From: Epinephelus fuscoguttatus
Lineage: Eukaryota; Chordata; Actinopteri; Perciformes; Serranidae
Direction: 5' to 3'
DNA length: 64,000 nt
Assembly: GCF_011397635.1 (NCBI RefSeq)
Contig: NC_064764.1
Span: 37,546,777 to 37,610,776, forward strand
Positions 11,985 through 23,900 of this stretch are shown here, piece after piece (within the stretch, counting starts at the first letter, position 1; each line of letters starts with the position of its first letter). The translations under genes and the position numbers were made by a program. The notes beneath the pieces are model-generated. The model had not been told where the DNA came from. It ran no database searches and saw nothing but the letters and a program-made list of their open reading frames with translations.

Positions 11985-12232
11985 TACATCTGTGTGGGAT
12001 GATCTGGTGGCTGAATGAGCCGCCCATCTGCCACAGCTGGTCATGGAGAGGAGTGAGAGGGGTTAATCAGGGTGGTTGTGATCCTGTCCTTCAGCCTCCT
12101 CTCTGCCACTGACCCCAGACTGTCCAGTTCCAGCCCGACCACAGAGCTGACCTTCCTCACCAGCTTGTTAAGCCCCAACACACCGCAGCCAAGCACAGAG
12201 CCCTGGTTACTACAGACTGTTGGACACACTGG
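11985..12232 (-). mobile_element. LINE C-terminal fragment
   Basis: The minus-strand reading gives LNKLVRKVSSVVGLELDSLG followed by SVAERRLKDRITTTL and NPSH. This is the pattern (LvrKassvvG-eLdsl--v-eRR---kl--i-dn-sHP) found at the C-terminal end of many fish non-LTR retrotransposon polyproteins. It is short, has no reverse-transcriptase motifs and is clearly dead. The assignment rests on that pattern alone. Confidence 0.55.
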
Positions 12233-12792
12233 TCCTTTTTAGACAGAGATGGCGCTACTGAGCCGCCATGAAGTCCCGTCTTTATGCTTCCTTTGCATTT
12301 GACACAGAACCAAATGACCGTAGCATCATGTCGCTCCAGTGTGTGACAGCATGCCGGCCATGATAAAAAAAAATTTGCATAACAAAATGACTTTGATGAT
12401 CATCAGTATAGCGGGAAATGTATTCAATTATCTGTCACTTCATTAACTGACTCATAGTTCCAGCTGTACTTGGACATTTTCATATGTTTGGTGAGCAAAG
12501 CCAGAGCGTTTTTCCCCCTGTAGCAGGAAGATAATCGCTGATCCCAGACCTTTCTTTAGCACTGAAACGCCAATTTGGAGATAAGTCTGGCTGCACGAGA
12601 TTCTCTAAACAGTTATTTGTGAATTTTCACAGCAAATGTTTGATGTTGTGGAAAAAAAAGCTGCACAAAACACGTCTCCTCTGTTGGCGGCCATGTTTTC
12701 TTACATCTGCCTGGATGTGTGGCGTCTCTCTGTTTCTGAAGGATCAGCATTAATCTGTATGGAGCTGACCCAGTGACCATTACCATTACCCC

Positions 12793-12829
<37 letters not shown>

Positions 12830-12921
12830 TGTTGCAGTAGGATTTAATGAATCACAACTACAGTTTCTGTGTGTTGGCCTCTTAACACTGTGGTGCCTGC
12901 TGCTGCTGCATGTCTGACCTG

Positions 12922-12986
<65 letters not shown>

Positions 12987-13019
12987 AAAAGCAGTAAAGA
13001 GTTAAGAAGCTTTGTGATC
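12233..13019. repeat. Non-coding stretch with (AC)16 and (TG)30 microsatellites
   Basis: Pure (AC)n occupies 12795-12827 and pure (TG)n 12924-12984. They are in opposite phase about 100 bp apart, so the two can pair as a long inverted repeat. No gene is seen. Confidence 0.7.
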
Positions 13020-13230
13020 TGTTGAAGTACTTAAAGTGAGCGAGAGAGCGAGGATATGACAGAATGAGGAAGCTCCATGATGAACGAGTGAGGAGGTGAC
13101 GAGAGGTTGTAGATTTAGAAACAGATGGAGTGAGTGAGCGGAGGATGGGAGGGGACAGACAAAGATTTTAAAAACAGCAGAAGAAAGCAAAGCGAAGGAG
13201 AGGAGAGGAGGAGAGAGGTTGGTGGTTGGT

Positions 13231-13338
13231 GGATTAAGGCGGGTTAAAGAGGATTAGTGTCTGTTTTGGTTTGGTAGTAAAATCACATCCATGTCAGTCA
13301 CCACTGGCCGCTGCTGACACGCTCACTCTGCTGATTCA
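13231..13338 (+). promoter_or_regulatory. Candidate photoreceptor promoter elements of mpp4 (CRX- and NRL-like sites)
   Basis: Two GGATTA words, the core bound by CRX/OTX homeodomain proteins, lie at 13231-13236 and 13251-13256, exactly 20 bp apart. TGCTGAC (13312-13318) and TGCTGATTCA (13329-13338) resemble Maf/NRL half-sites. They sit just upstream of the presumed first exon of mpp4, whose mammalian counterpart is expressed in photoreceptors. The motifs are seen; their use is inferred. A purine-rich stretch (13030-13220) lies upstream. Confidence 0.4.
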
Positions 13339-13339
13339 C

Positions 13340-13404
13340 TTCAGCTCAGAGTTCACACACTGAAACAAACTGGACCAGAAGAGGAAGACGAGGACGAAGA
13401 GGTG
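13340..13404 (+). other. mpp4: Presumed 5' untranslated exon 1 of mpp4
   Basis: A strong donor, GTG|GTGAGT, follows 13404 and is the only good donor near the upstream end of the gene. The exon start is unknown and taken arbitrarily within the CACTTCAGCTCAGAG region. It would splice to the acceptor at 17908|17909. No transcript evidence is available, and there is no TATA box at a fixed distance. Confidence 0.35.
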
Positions 13405-13475
13405 GTGAGTAGGTTTTATTTGACAGTCCGTCTGTGTTGTGTACAAGGACTGAGCTCTGTGAGGCTGCACTCTGA

Positions 13476-13580
13476 GCTAAATGCTAACATCAGCATGCTA
13501 ACATGGAAACATTTAGCAGGTGCAATATTCACCACGTCACTCTTATCATGTGTTAGCATGCTAACATTAGCTAACTAGTC
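13476..13580. repeat. Short GCTAACAT-rich repeat cluster
   Basis: GCTAACATCAGCATGCTAAC is followed by GTTAGCATGCTAACATTAGC about 70 bp later, forming direct and inverted copies. Such GCTAAC-rich clusters are common dispersed sequences in teleost introns. No coding content. Confidence 0.5.
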
Positions 13581-13791
13581 CAGCTGAGGCTGAACATCTT
13601 CAGTTCTGTAGGTAGTTGGTCATAAACCAAAGTGTTGGACGCATAAACATGTTGATTTGATGATGGAGCGACATGAAGGACAACAAGTATCATGCTCTGG
13701 GGAACAATTTTTTAGCATCTATGCAATAGTTGAACTTGTGGAGCAGAACACCAGAGTGACGTCACGCTGCAAAGTTCTTTGTGGTGCAACA

Positions 13792-14501
13792 CAGGGTGAC
13801 CATATTTTAATTTCCAAAAAAGAGGACACTCAGCCCGGCCACGACATAGCCTACTTAAATGATACTCACAGTTTACTCAAAGATGCCTTATAATTTTAAT
13901 ATATTTAAAATTTATATGTATGGATAGAAAATTCAGTTATATTACAAAATAATATCTCTCAAAGACAGAAATTCAGATAGGCCCCAATAGATAGGGGACA
14001 CATACACACACTAGAGTGTGGCTACCCGATCCGAGCCCGACGGTACTCGACGGGTCGGGCCGGGTTTGGTCAAAAATGTAGCTATAAATTGCATTCGGGC
14101 TTGGGTCGGATTCAGTCAGCTTTCAGTGAAAATGTAGTGTAAAAATAAATAAAATCCTATTGTCTGTCCTGTTTATTGCTTGGGCACTGTTATTTACGTG
14201 ACAACACCTGAACATAACACACACAGACACACGTTGGCTGTTTGTTTCTACCTCTCTCCCCTCGCTGGAAGCCTCGGACCTCCCGCCGCCCTGTCCCATC
14301 TCAAACACGGAGGTCTCCCTCTCCGCAGAGCACCCACGGTGCACATCTGGCCTGTTAAATAGCCTGTAACCGTAACAACTGTGTGACACAAACTCAGTGC
14401 TTTAGTCATTAAATAATGTCGGGCTCGGTTCGGTTTCGGACATAACAAAACAGAATGACTGTCGGGTTTAGACAGAAATATTCGGCCCGTGCCGCACTCT
14501 A

Positions 14502-14541
<40 letters not shown>

Positions 14542-14623
14542 GGAAAACCGGACATTATCATCAACTCCGGACAGGATGTCAAAAGTGGACATGTCCGGGC
14601 AAAAATGGATGTTTGGTCAGCCT
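13792..14623. mobile_element. hAT-like non-autonomous transposon with 8-bp target duplication
   Basis: The ends are CAGGGTGACCATATTTT and, reverse-complemented, AGGCTGACCAAACATCC. The flanks GTGCAACA (13784-13791) and ATGCAACA (14624-14631) match at seven of eight bases, the duplication size typical of hAT elements. The inside carries a second, later insertion at 14011-14502, so the original element was about 340 bp. Confidence 0.75.
14011..14502. mobile_element. Nested miniature transposon, CTAGAGTG ends
   Basis: The left end CTAGAGTGTGGCTACCCGA and the reverse complement of the right end, CTAGAGTGCGGCACGGGCC, are inverted repeats. CGGGTCGGGC-type blocks near each end continue the symmetry. 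It interrupts the hAT-like element at 13792-14623 and so is younger. An (AC)n microsatellite (14504-14540) abuts its right end. No protein is encoded. Confidence 0.7.
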
Positions 14624-16164
14624 ATGCAACAATAAATTCACTTCCTGTAGACGAGGACTTTGCATCAGTTATAAACAGTGTTGGGCTTGTTACTCTAAAA
14701 ATGTAATAGATTACTCATTACTCTTTTCAGAAGTAATAACATTACTTTGCTTATTACTCCCTGTCAACCGTAATTTGTTACACTACTCATTATATTACTA
14801 TTCTGTTACACCCCATGAGACTGGTAAGTGCGTATATCCCCAAAAATCTGACGTGTGCCTCTGTGTGAGTGTCAGTGTGATCCCAGGTAAGTGTAGCTGA
14901 GGCTAGATAGCTATTTTTTTATTTATTTTATTTTTTTTACCTGGAGGTGTAAAGTTGCCTGTGACCAGTATTTTCCCAAGGCTCCGAGCGAAAGACAGAG
15001 AGTCACTCGTGGAGCAACTCTTCATCCACAGCATATCCAGCCACAAGCTTCATTACCTTGGTGTCCTACGCCAGAAGTCACTGCCTAGGCTCTGATTTCT
15101 GACAATTCCCAAGTGTGACTGGAAACATCACTGCAGCTGCAGCCAAAAACACACAGTTCAAAGAAAGCTGCACAGCTTTTGTTCACAGCTATGTGGCTGT
15201 GCAGCACAGTGATTATTGAGTTACAACCAGCAGAGAGTTTGTTGCTCTTCCTGTCTGAACAGCTTTTAGTCTTGTGCGCTGCAAAAAAATCCTACCCTGA
15301 ATTCAACATTATACCCTTAAGAATAAAAATAATTTTTCAACCCATTGAAAGCTCCAGTGTAGGCTTTAAGTGCAATATAATCTGATAAGTATGTTTTCTT
15401 CACTGCTCCGTCCAGCACTCACTGTATTTCCTCCTTTGTCAGTCTGTACCTGGTTTATCGTCCACAGAACGAGGCTGCACGCCCACATTTTCACAACAAA
15501 ATAGAACAGGCTGCAGTGAGAGTCTCTCTCCATGGGATATTTAAAAATAGCAGCTTTGTGCATTTAGTCCTTCTCAGGCAAGCTCAGGGGTTTAGTGTTG
15601 CTGGAGCCCACAGGAACGATGCTCTGCAACACTTTATTCTCCAAGTGAGGATTAGAATATATGCTGTTCCAGTCGAAATTAATATATATAAACACTTAAA
15701 GTGAAATTTAAGGTGTGCTGATGGATTCACGTCATCAACTCATGCATTGAGTAACATTACAAGTTAACGTTCCACCTTAAAAGTCTCCGGCAGTCGGCCC
15801 AGTGAATGAAGCTATTTTTTCTCAGACTCCAGCTGCTGTGAGAGGCAGCAAAACATCCTTTCATTTTATAGTTACAGTTTACTAATAAAACTCTCCACAG
15901 TATGAACAGTGGTTACATGAGCCTCAAAACCAGACACAGCTCAGCCCTGAGCAGAGTGAGCGTCCTCTATTGACCAATCAGACTGCAGTGTTCACAGCTC
16001 CACCTTTTAGGACCAGATCTGTGTGCTAGGTACCCCAACAGAGGGGGGACCAAACATGGGGACGCTAAGGAACGCTTCTGTTGGTACCATCCACAACTTT
16101 TACAGTGGAAATGGGGAAAAAAACACACTGAACTGAACTGAACCATACAGCTCAGTGAAAACAG
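14624..16164. other. mpp4 5' intron, no gene seen; one degraded hAT end
   Basis: At 14680-14815, AGTGTTGGGCTTGTTACTCT and following ATTACT-rich sequence resemble the terminal part of the 34781-36180 hAT family. Otherwise no recognisable feature. Confidence 0.45.
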
Positions 16165-16480
16165 GGCTTAAGAATGAGCTGTTTATATCTACACAGGGAG
16201 CAGGTCCTCGTCTACAGAGATCGACATGTTGCACTGCCATGTTTCTACGGTAGCCCAGAACGGACAAACCAAACACTTGCTCAGGACAAGAATGTTCATG
16301 TTTTTGCTTTTTTTTTATATTTGTGTGAGCCACCACATATTTTTTTAAACACATGAAATTTATTTATTCAGTGTTTTTACTGGTTTAAATCAGCTGGTCT
16401 GTTTGCTTTGTAGAGGAAGAGACCCCTGTGGATAATTCAGCTCCTGAACAATGAACAGTGAAGGAAGAAGTTTCAGCTAG
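16165..16480 (+). repeat. Dispersed repeat copy 2 (GGACAAACCAA-core family)
   Basis: The copy shares, in order, ATCTACACAGGGAGCAGGTCC, GCCCAGAACGGACAAACCAA, GGTTTAAATCAGCTGGTCTG and GTGGATAATTCAGCTCCTGA with the copy at 9690-10135. A truncated inverted copy lies at 17700-17830, just upstream of the mpp4 start-codon exon. Confidence 0.7.
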
Positions 16481-17532
16481 TGGCAGTTTTTCCATTGACT
16501 TTGTGTCTGATTGCATCACTTTTAAGATGTAGCTACTCTGACACATTTAAAACATTTTTTGTCTCTGATGGAGCTTTGTTGAGGAAAATGGAGAAATTTG
16601 TGTTTGCAGGAATTCAAGATTGAACTTGGATCAGTTTTGGAGTTGCTGCATTTGTTTAGTTTGATCTCACAGTGCTGATTTGACTAATGTCCTCTGTGTA
16701 GGAACAAGCACAGATGCTGATGAATATTGTAGCGTTTACTCCCATTTCATAAACTTAACCAAAGAAAACCATGACCCATCTGCTGCGTTGATGAGATAAC
16801 TCAAAAGAAGGCTTTAGTTAAATCCTGTAGGTAAAATTAAAAACTTGTCTTGGCAGTTATTGAGTTGTTCTTGAAGCTAACACATTCATAAATGACTGTA
16901 TTGGTTTTCAGTGCCTCCTAATAAGCCACGCCTTTTACAAAAACATTTTGGTTAAACTTATTCCTTCCACCTCAGACAAAAATCAGTCTTTATTTTGATC
17001 ATTTTACTGTTAAAACCTCAAACAGAGATTAAGACATTCCTTTATTTCACTGAGTTTTAGTTTGTAGTGTTGTATAACCCGTGGGAACAGTCCTGAGCTT
17101 TAGGTCTTTGTGCCTTCGAGGCTCTGTGGGGCTGCGTGATGCTCTCAGTTGGCTTTTCATGACTTTTAGATCTGGTTAATTGAAGGTCTTCCTGGAGAGC
17201 GTAAGTGGAAACGGAAGCTGAGCCAAGATAAGAGGCTAAAGAGGAGCGCTAACATCGGCCACATTTAGTTACCTGCTGCTGTCAGAGGAAGTACCAAAAT
17301 AACACGAGCTGTGTTTAAATCATTCACTTCATTCACCTTCTGTCGCTGTGCTGCCGTTCAGCTGAGTGTGACAGAGTTGTACACAATTACACATCATTAA
17401 CACTGACAGAAGAATATCTCACATCTCATCAGCTCCTCTTGAGTTACATTCAAGGGCTGATAATTCAGACTTTACCAACCAAAAGAATGAAAGTTAATCC
17501 ACCATGAATTGAAGGTTGTAGATCAATACCAG

Positions 17533-17700
17533 CAGTGATGCAAAGTAACTAAGTACATTTAGTCGAGTACTGCTTTAAAGTACAGATTTGAGGTACTTGT
17601 ATATGGGTATTTCCTTTTAATGCTACTTTACAATTGTAATTGCTACACATTTTGTACTATATTTACTTCATTTTAATACTATTAACTTTACTTAATGGTG
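17533..17700 (+). repeat. Dispersed repeat, AAGTAACTAAGTACATTTA family
   Basis: The sequence GTGATGCAAAGTAACTAAGT continues as alternating AAGTAC/GTACTT words. Related, more decayed copies are at 27490-27600, 48135-48330 and 61340-61485. This is a common teleost non-coding element. Confidence 0.55.
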
Positions 17701-17908
17701 ATGATTACAGACTGCAACCAGCTGAAACTTCTCCAGGTAAGAATTTTGTCAGTGTTCCAGAGTCAGTATTTGGTTTGTCCGTTCTGGGCCACTGTGAAAA
17801 TATGGCAATGGTCTCATTTACTATTGTGTTTTTAAATGATGTCGATCATTCAGTCTCAGATCAGATCAGACTGATTCACACTAATATTTGTTTTATATTT
17901 ATTTTCAG

Positions 17909-17973
17909 TGGAAGAAGCCTTTGTCCTCTGTGGTGAGTCTGGACGATCACCATGAAACAAGCCATGGAGGACG
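17909..17973 (+). other. mpp4: mpp4 exon 2 carrying the start codon
   Basis: The acceptor TTTATTTTCAG ends at 17908 and the donor GACG|GTGAGA lies at 17973/17974. The ATG at 17952 opens MKQAMED and ends in phase 1, which matches the L27 exon at 21158. A second strong donor, GTG|GTGAGT, at 17932/17933 would remove the ATG, so the exon could give two 5' forms. Exon borders are inferred from splice signals only. Confidence 0.6.
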
Positions 17974-20900
17974 GTGAGAAACACACACACACACACACAC
18001 AGCTGTATATCTGACCTTCATTGACTTCCTTCATTGTTTATTGTCTGACGTGAGTTCAGTTTTCACCCTGAACTCGAGTCTAAATCCAGATTTGGTTTTA
18101 ATTTCCATCTAATCTAATCTGAAACCTAATTCAGAAGGTATTAGTGTGTCTCTGCGGGGTCACGGCTCCTCAGTGTCGTTAATCCTGTCTGAACCAAACA
18201 TGTCTGTTTTTCACCCTCTACTCAGGAGAAACGATCAGCCTAAAACATCTGCTGTCATATTACACACTGTCCGAACAATATTCAGTCTGCTGCATGTTAA
18301 AGTCCGCTGCTGACTTCTTATTTAACACGGTGACACTCCACTGTCTTTATTAAGGGCACCTCTTATGCTTTTCCTAATTTTCTGTCGTATATATAAAGTT
18401 ACAGTCTCAGATGTTCACATGAAACATGGCCAGACCTTCATATAATGAGGTAACTGTATGTAAAAGTAAAACCCAGTTGGGTGTGTCTGGGTTTTTAACA
18501 GCCATGACACACCAAACCAACAGGTGGCTGTTGGTCAGTGCGAAGCTGTCAGTGAGTGTCTGTCACCTTAGTTTTTGTAGAATGTCCAGCACCATCGGCG
18601 TTAGTCATTTGTTGTTGGCTTTTTTTTCCGGGTAATTCAGCATGTTGAATTGGTGTCAGAGACGGTGGAGCATGAACGTTGGTGAATGAAATCACTCTGA
18701 CTGTCAGTTCAGTGCATGAGAAGAGAAACGGAAATGAGGAAAGTAAACAAAAAACTAAAGTCAAGAGGGAGTGAGATTAAAACAAACTTGTTATATAAAG
18801 TCAGATTATCTTTTACTCACTGAGCTCCTTAGCAGAAGCAGTTTGTAATAGTTTGTGTTATTGTTCGCTCGCACATGGTAAATATACTTTTGTTATTTCA
18901 ACATTAGGTTGTGTTGTTAATGTGCTAACTGGCTAACTGATGTCATAATGGTCTTCCAGTTGTCCCTTTTTGAATGACGAATACCGCCGTCTGCTTGTAT
19001 GGACAGTTATTTCCTCTAACACAGGCGCAGAATGTACTTGTTATTTGGCAGTCAGCTGTAGTCTCTGTGTGTGTTCAGATGCATTTTGAGAGAAGGCTAT
19101 GTGTGGCTAGAGTTGCCACCCATCCCGTTTTTCCCAGAATTGTTCTCTTTTTTCGTCAGCTGTCCCGGGAAAAAAAAAATCTCTCCTGGGACACAATTTG
19201 TCCCGTTTTTTGGGGAAAATGCAGCAGCAGCAGGCCAAGGAGTTCATCCAGAATCAGTGCAATCAGTGCAACAGGCCCCGAACGATGCATAGTGCGTCCA
19301 AATTCACACCTGTTCTTCTCTGTGGTTTTTCTCCGCGACCGTGCATCATAGCAAGAAGCCACGTATATCACATGAAACAGCGGAATCGTAGCTTTCCGAA
19401 TGTTTTCACAGCGAAAAAAAAGATAAAGTTACACTAAAATGATGTATAACAGAGCTTTCATACAGCTCTGCACACACATTACTGTTGGATGGATTACTCG
19501 CGAACGCAGGCTCGCACAGAAATGCCACGCATATCACATGAAAGCGCAGGACCACACACATCATTGTGCTGTCATCCCATCATGCTATAAATACAGATCA
19601 ATTGTCTACAAAATAAAATCCTGACGAATTTCTTTACAGTCCATTATACAGATCTTGTTATCAGTCACTTCATATAGTGAGGAATATCGTATCTTACCAC
19701 GTCTTAGGCTTGCGTGTGTTTCTCCCTGTCTGTCCACATTTGTAGTCCGGCTTTCAAGATGCAAATATCTCCATATTGTCCAGTTGACACTCCATCAAAC
19801 TTTGTATGACAAGACCAGCCACTTTACCTTTGCGCACCCAGACAACTGCATGTTTCCTTCAGATAAAACACATTTTTGACTTGTGAATGAGTCAATGGAA
19901 TTTCTTGCAATAATGAAAAAATACTGGCAATCATGTCCACCTGGCACAAACCACATGTTTTGGACAGCTGTGAAGTGACAGAATGTCCCAGCATCATGGT
20001 TCTTATATTGCCAGATTCCAGAGAGTCTCCCCTCTTCATATATGGCAGAATATGTCTTCTTCCAACTTGCTATGGTGAGATACATGTAAAAATGTAAGAA
20101 TTTAGTAACACAGATTTGTTTTTTTCATTGATATAAAAATTAATATAAAATACAGGCACATAGAAGGACATGGAATGATGGCAAATCTGGTCTCCTATGT
20201 CCGAATTTCACGTTCATTGGTCAGTCTGAATTGGTAATAATGGCCGAGCCCTCCACTTCAAATATTTGGTTGAGTGTCCCTTTTTTTCACAAATCCAAAG
20301 TGGCAACCCTATGTGTGGCATTGTAGCAGGGGCTTTCGTTAGTTTTGTTTCGCTAGTTCTTTGAAGTTGGTCTGAAGTTGGTTTGATGTAGGGCCGCCTC
20401 CGACTAAGAGTTTGCCTGTTTGACCAATAGTCATTATTCAGGTCCATCAGTGGACCAGTCTTGACTGCATGATTCTGATATGAATGTAATAATTAAATGA
20501 TATATTCTCGTGGTTTAGTATCAGTAACATTGTTAACACTGTGCTACATTACAGAGAAATACAAACCGTACTAATGAACCTTCATTAATATAGGCCTATA
20601 TTTTATCTCCAAGTGCACGTCACACACTGAGCGAGCCGCCTGTTAATGACGCTGTGGGCTAATGGGCATGTAGCTACTTCCATGTTTCAGATGATACGTC
20701 ATGTTTGTAGTCGACCAATGAAGATGAGTTTACATATCACCTTGGGTTCGTCCTTCACCTTCTCAAAATGATCCCACACTTTGGATTTCCTGCCCGACAT
20801 GTTATTAACTAGCCTGTGGAATAACCGCAGGTACCAGCTCTGGAGATTAACCTGACTCCTGTCTGACTGCTGAGCGTGGACACTTCCTGTGTCTGTCCTT

Positions 20901-23900
20901 TCAAATTAAAGTCCTACACGGTCCAGTCACATAGGTTTGGATTTATTTTGACAAGGCGCAGCTCCTGAGAGAGTTTCACTTTTTTTTTTTTTTTCTTGCT
21001 GACAAATGACCTTTCTGGTCGACCAACGTTTGGTCAGGGGGCAACCCTAGTTTGGTGTGTTTGGGCTTTAAAGAGACAGTTGCTAGAACACAGAAGAGTG
21101 TCAGAGGCTGAATACAGGAGTTACAGCATGTCCCCTGTGCCTCCTGTGTTTGTGCAGGCGTCAGTGAGGTGCTATCCTGTGTGGTGGAGGACGTCAGTCA
21201 CGCCATCAGCAGAAACATCGGTGGAGCTCAGCTTCTGCATGAACTGCTCAATTCACCGTGGCTTCGCGCTCTACTGAAGGTATGACCTTACTCATCAGAC
21301 TCGCCACTAAAAACGGACGCACCATGAAGATGTCGAGCCGTGACATAATTTCCTGTTTTACTCCTCCAGGTTTATGACTGCCTGTTGCAGTTTGAGAGGT
21401 CGACGCCCACACCTACCCTGCCTTACGCCTCAGGACTCTCACATGAGGTTTATACACACAAACAAACACAATCTGATCTGGTTGCTTTTGTTTTGACTGT
21501 TAGAGCATCTGACTGTCTGTCTGACTGTCTGACGGTCTGTCTGTCTGCCTTACTGTCCATCAGATTATAACCACTTTACAGAGGGTCCACCGTCCCTCCG
21601 CTGAAGCCAGAGAGCTCTACAGCCTCCTCAGCTCACCTCACATCCAGGTGTGTCAGTCACTCGTTTAGGAGCTTTTGAGGAACTCATGTCTGATGCTCTG
21701 CTGTAACAGCTGTCTCCTGTCTATCAGGCCCTCCTGTCGTCCCACGACAGTGTGGCCCAGTCAGACTATGGACCTGTCTTACCTCCTCTGCCTGATGAGA
21801 TGCCTGAGGATGAGGAGGCCATGAGGATCGTTTGTCTGGTGAAGAACAACCAGCCGCTGGTGAGAAAGAGGATCTACTTATTTAAGTAAAATGTGTGTGT
21901 GATGGTAGTGGTTAAGTGCTCTAATGATATAAGCCCGTGTTAGTAGAGAAGTGAGATTATACTGGTGTAAGTGGTGCAGTCAGTGTGTTGCTTTCAACCC
22001 TTCATTGTCAGCATCAGTGGTTAGAAAACATCATGTTAGAAAACTTTTATGGAATCAGCAAAATCTGATAAAAACTTCCTCAACTGTGCAAAAACCTTTT
22101 TACACTCACTTTGTGGAGGAAGAGTTGATGTGATTTGAATTGGATATGGAAACACCTTTGCAGAGTAACTTTTGACATACAGAACATGTAACGTTTCCTC
22201 TGTCGGCCTCTTCCTGTGAATTCGCATTGTAGCAGAGGTTTACATAAAGTTGCGTCTACGCTTATGCAGATATTAAAATGAGAACAAGGAGACTCTGTAT
22301 TCTGAACCAGTGTGAACCAAGAACACAACACTCTTTAATTTCCACCTTGTCAACAGCAAATTACCCTTTTACCCTTCATCAGAGACATACAACTGTGTGT
22401 CGTCTGCATAAAAATAGTAATTAACAAGATGATGGATAATGTTTCCACGTGGAAGCAGTTACATGTTGCTACAAAATGCAATCTGCAAAACAAATCATGA
22501 CGAATGTAAATTTAATTTCTTGGAGAGGGATTTGAATAGTTGATTGCACTGATCAGATCTATTCTCTACTTTATCTACTTTTTGCTGCATTACAGATGGT
22601 TATTTAAATTTTAAACTATGAGAGGAGATCTTTCTTTTATCTTTTGTTCACTAAGAACGGAGCAGAGCGCAGAGGAAGTGCTGGAGACGGAGTGGGAGTG
22701 ATTTGCAGTCACTGGAGCAGCCTCCGTCACCTCACATTAGACCGGCTTGTCCCCGCAAGGAGGGCGTGGTCGGGGGAGGAGCTCAGAGCGACTGAGAGTG
22801 AAGCCAGGCCTCTGCCCCTCCCCCGAGGAGGACGGTCACATCCCTTTCTTCCCCGTTACCAGTCAACAGGAAGCTGCTGTTTGTGTCCACAGTCTGCAGA
22901 GCTTTGGAAGAAAGGGCTTAACCAATCAGCTCCCTCTGTCTTTAGCCCCGCCCCCTGCACTGGTAAGAGGAGGAGAACTGTCAATCAATGCAATCATCAT
23001 TCATCCGTCTATTTAATTCATTCAGTCATCCTTTGTTTGATCTGTCATCAAGACATCCAATCACAAGGATCATCAGTCCATCCAGCAGGGGGCGTATTTA
23101 TCAGGTGTTAGAGTTATCAGAGGACCATCAATCAAAACACAGGAAACAGCAGGAAAATATTTCAGGTGATGATGCATTTTAGGTTTTATTATGGAAAATA
23201 AATCACTGTGTGGTTATGAGGAGCTCTCTTTTGCATCCAGCACAAGGCTCGTTGTCATCATCTCTACCTGAACAACAACTCCTGGCAGCTCCCAGCAGGT
23301 GAGGACCGAAGATCTGGAGATCTACTAAATATTCCAACACATTCATACTTCGGCACTTGGTCAGTGGCCCCAACACTTCAAAATGTTACACTCTATTGAC
23401 TTTAGCATCAGTTTTGGACACTCAGGGACAGCGTGTCAGTTTCCACCCCTTACATGCATAGTGTCTTTTTGAAAGTGGTCTTTACATTATGTCAGTTTCT
23501 CTGAGTGTCTAATAATGACCTGCCCTTTGCGTCTCGTACAGATGCTAAAGGGTGCCTCAGTGCACTGGTATCAGATGCTGAGAGCTGATGAGTTAGGAGT
23601 GAGAATGCGTAACCCCCAGCAGGATAAGCAGTTCCGGAAATTAATGAATAGGACTGATTTCCTGATCTGTGACGCCTGATAAATATGGGCCCCAACATCT
23701 TTCCATCCGTCCATCCATTTATTTATTCCTCCATCTTTGCATTTGTCATGAACTCTGTCTTTTGGTTTGTCCAGCAAACGTGTTGGAAGACATCAGTTCA
23801 TCCATCATGTATCTTTCAAATGTAGTTATTATCCTCACCGCCCTTCAGTCGTCCCCAAGTCGTCATCTTTCTTTTCCATTCCACCATCATTCGCCTCCTT

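Larger units (their letters stand above)
18507..21064. mobile_element. Old transposon split by two later hAT insertions
   Basis: The left end ACACACCAAACCAAC (18507-18521) is the exact reverse complement of the sequence rebuilt across the right-hand insertion (GTTGGTTTG from 20378 joined to TGTGT after 21057, allowing one base). Between them lie two complete hAT-like elements (19107-20310 and 20389-21049), each with its own 8-bp duplication. Without them the outer element is about 680 bp. It sits in mpp4 intron 2 and encodes nothing. Confidence 0.6.

Noticed and set aside
12041-12229. Small host protein on the minus strand
   Set aside because: The sequence matches the C-terminal pattern of fish LINE polyproteins and is a truncated retroelement piece.
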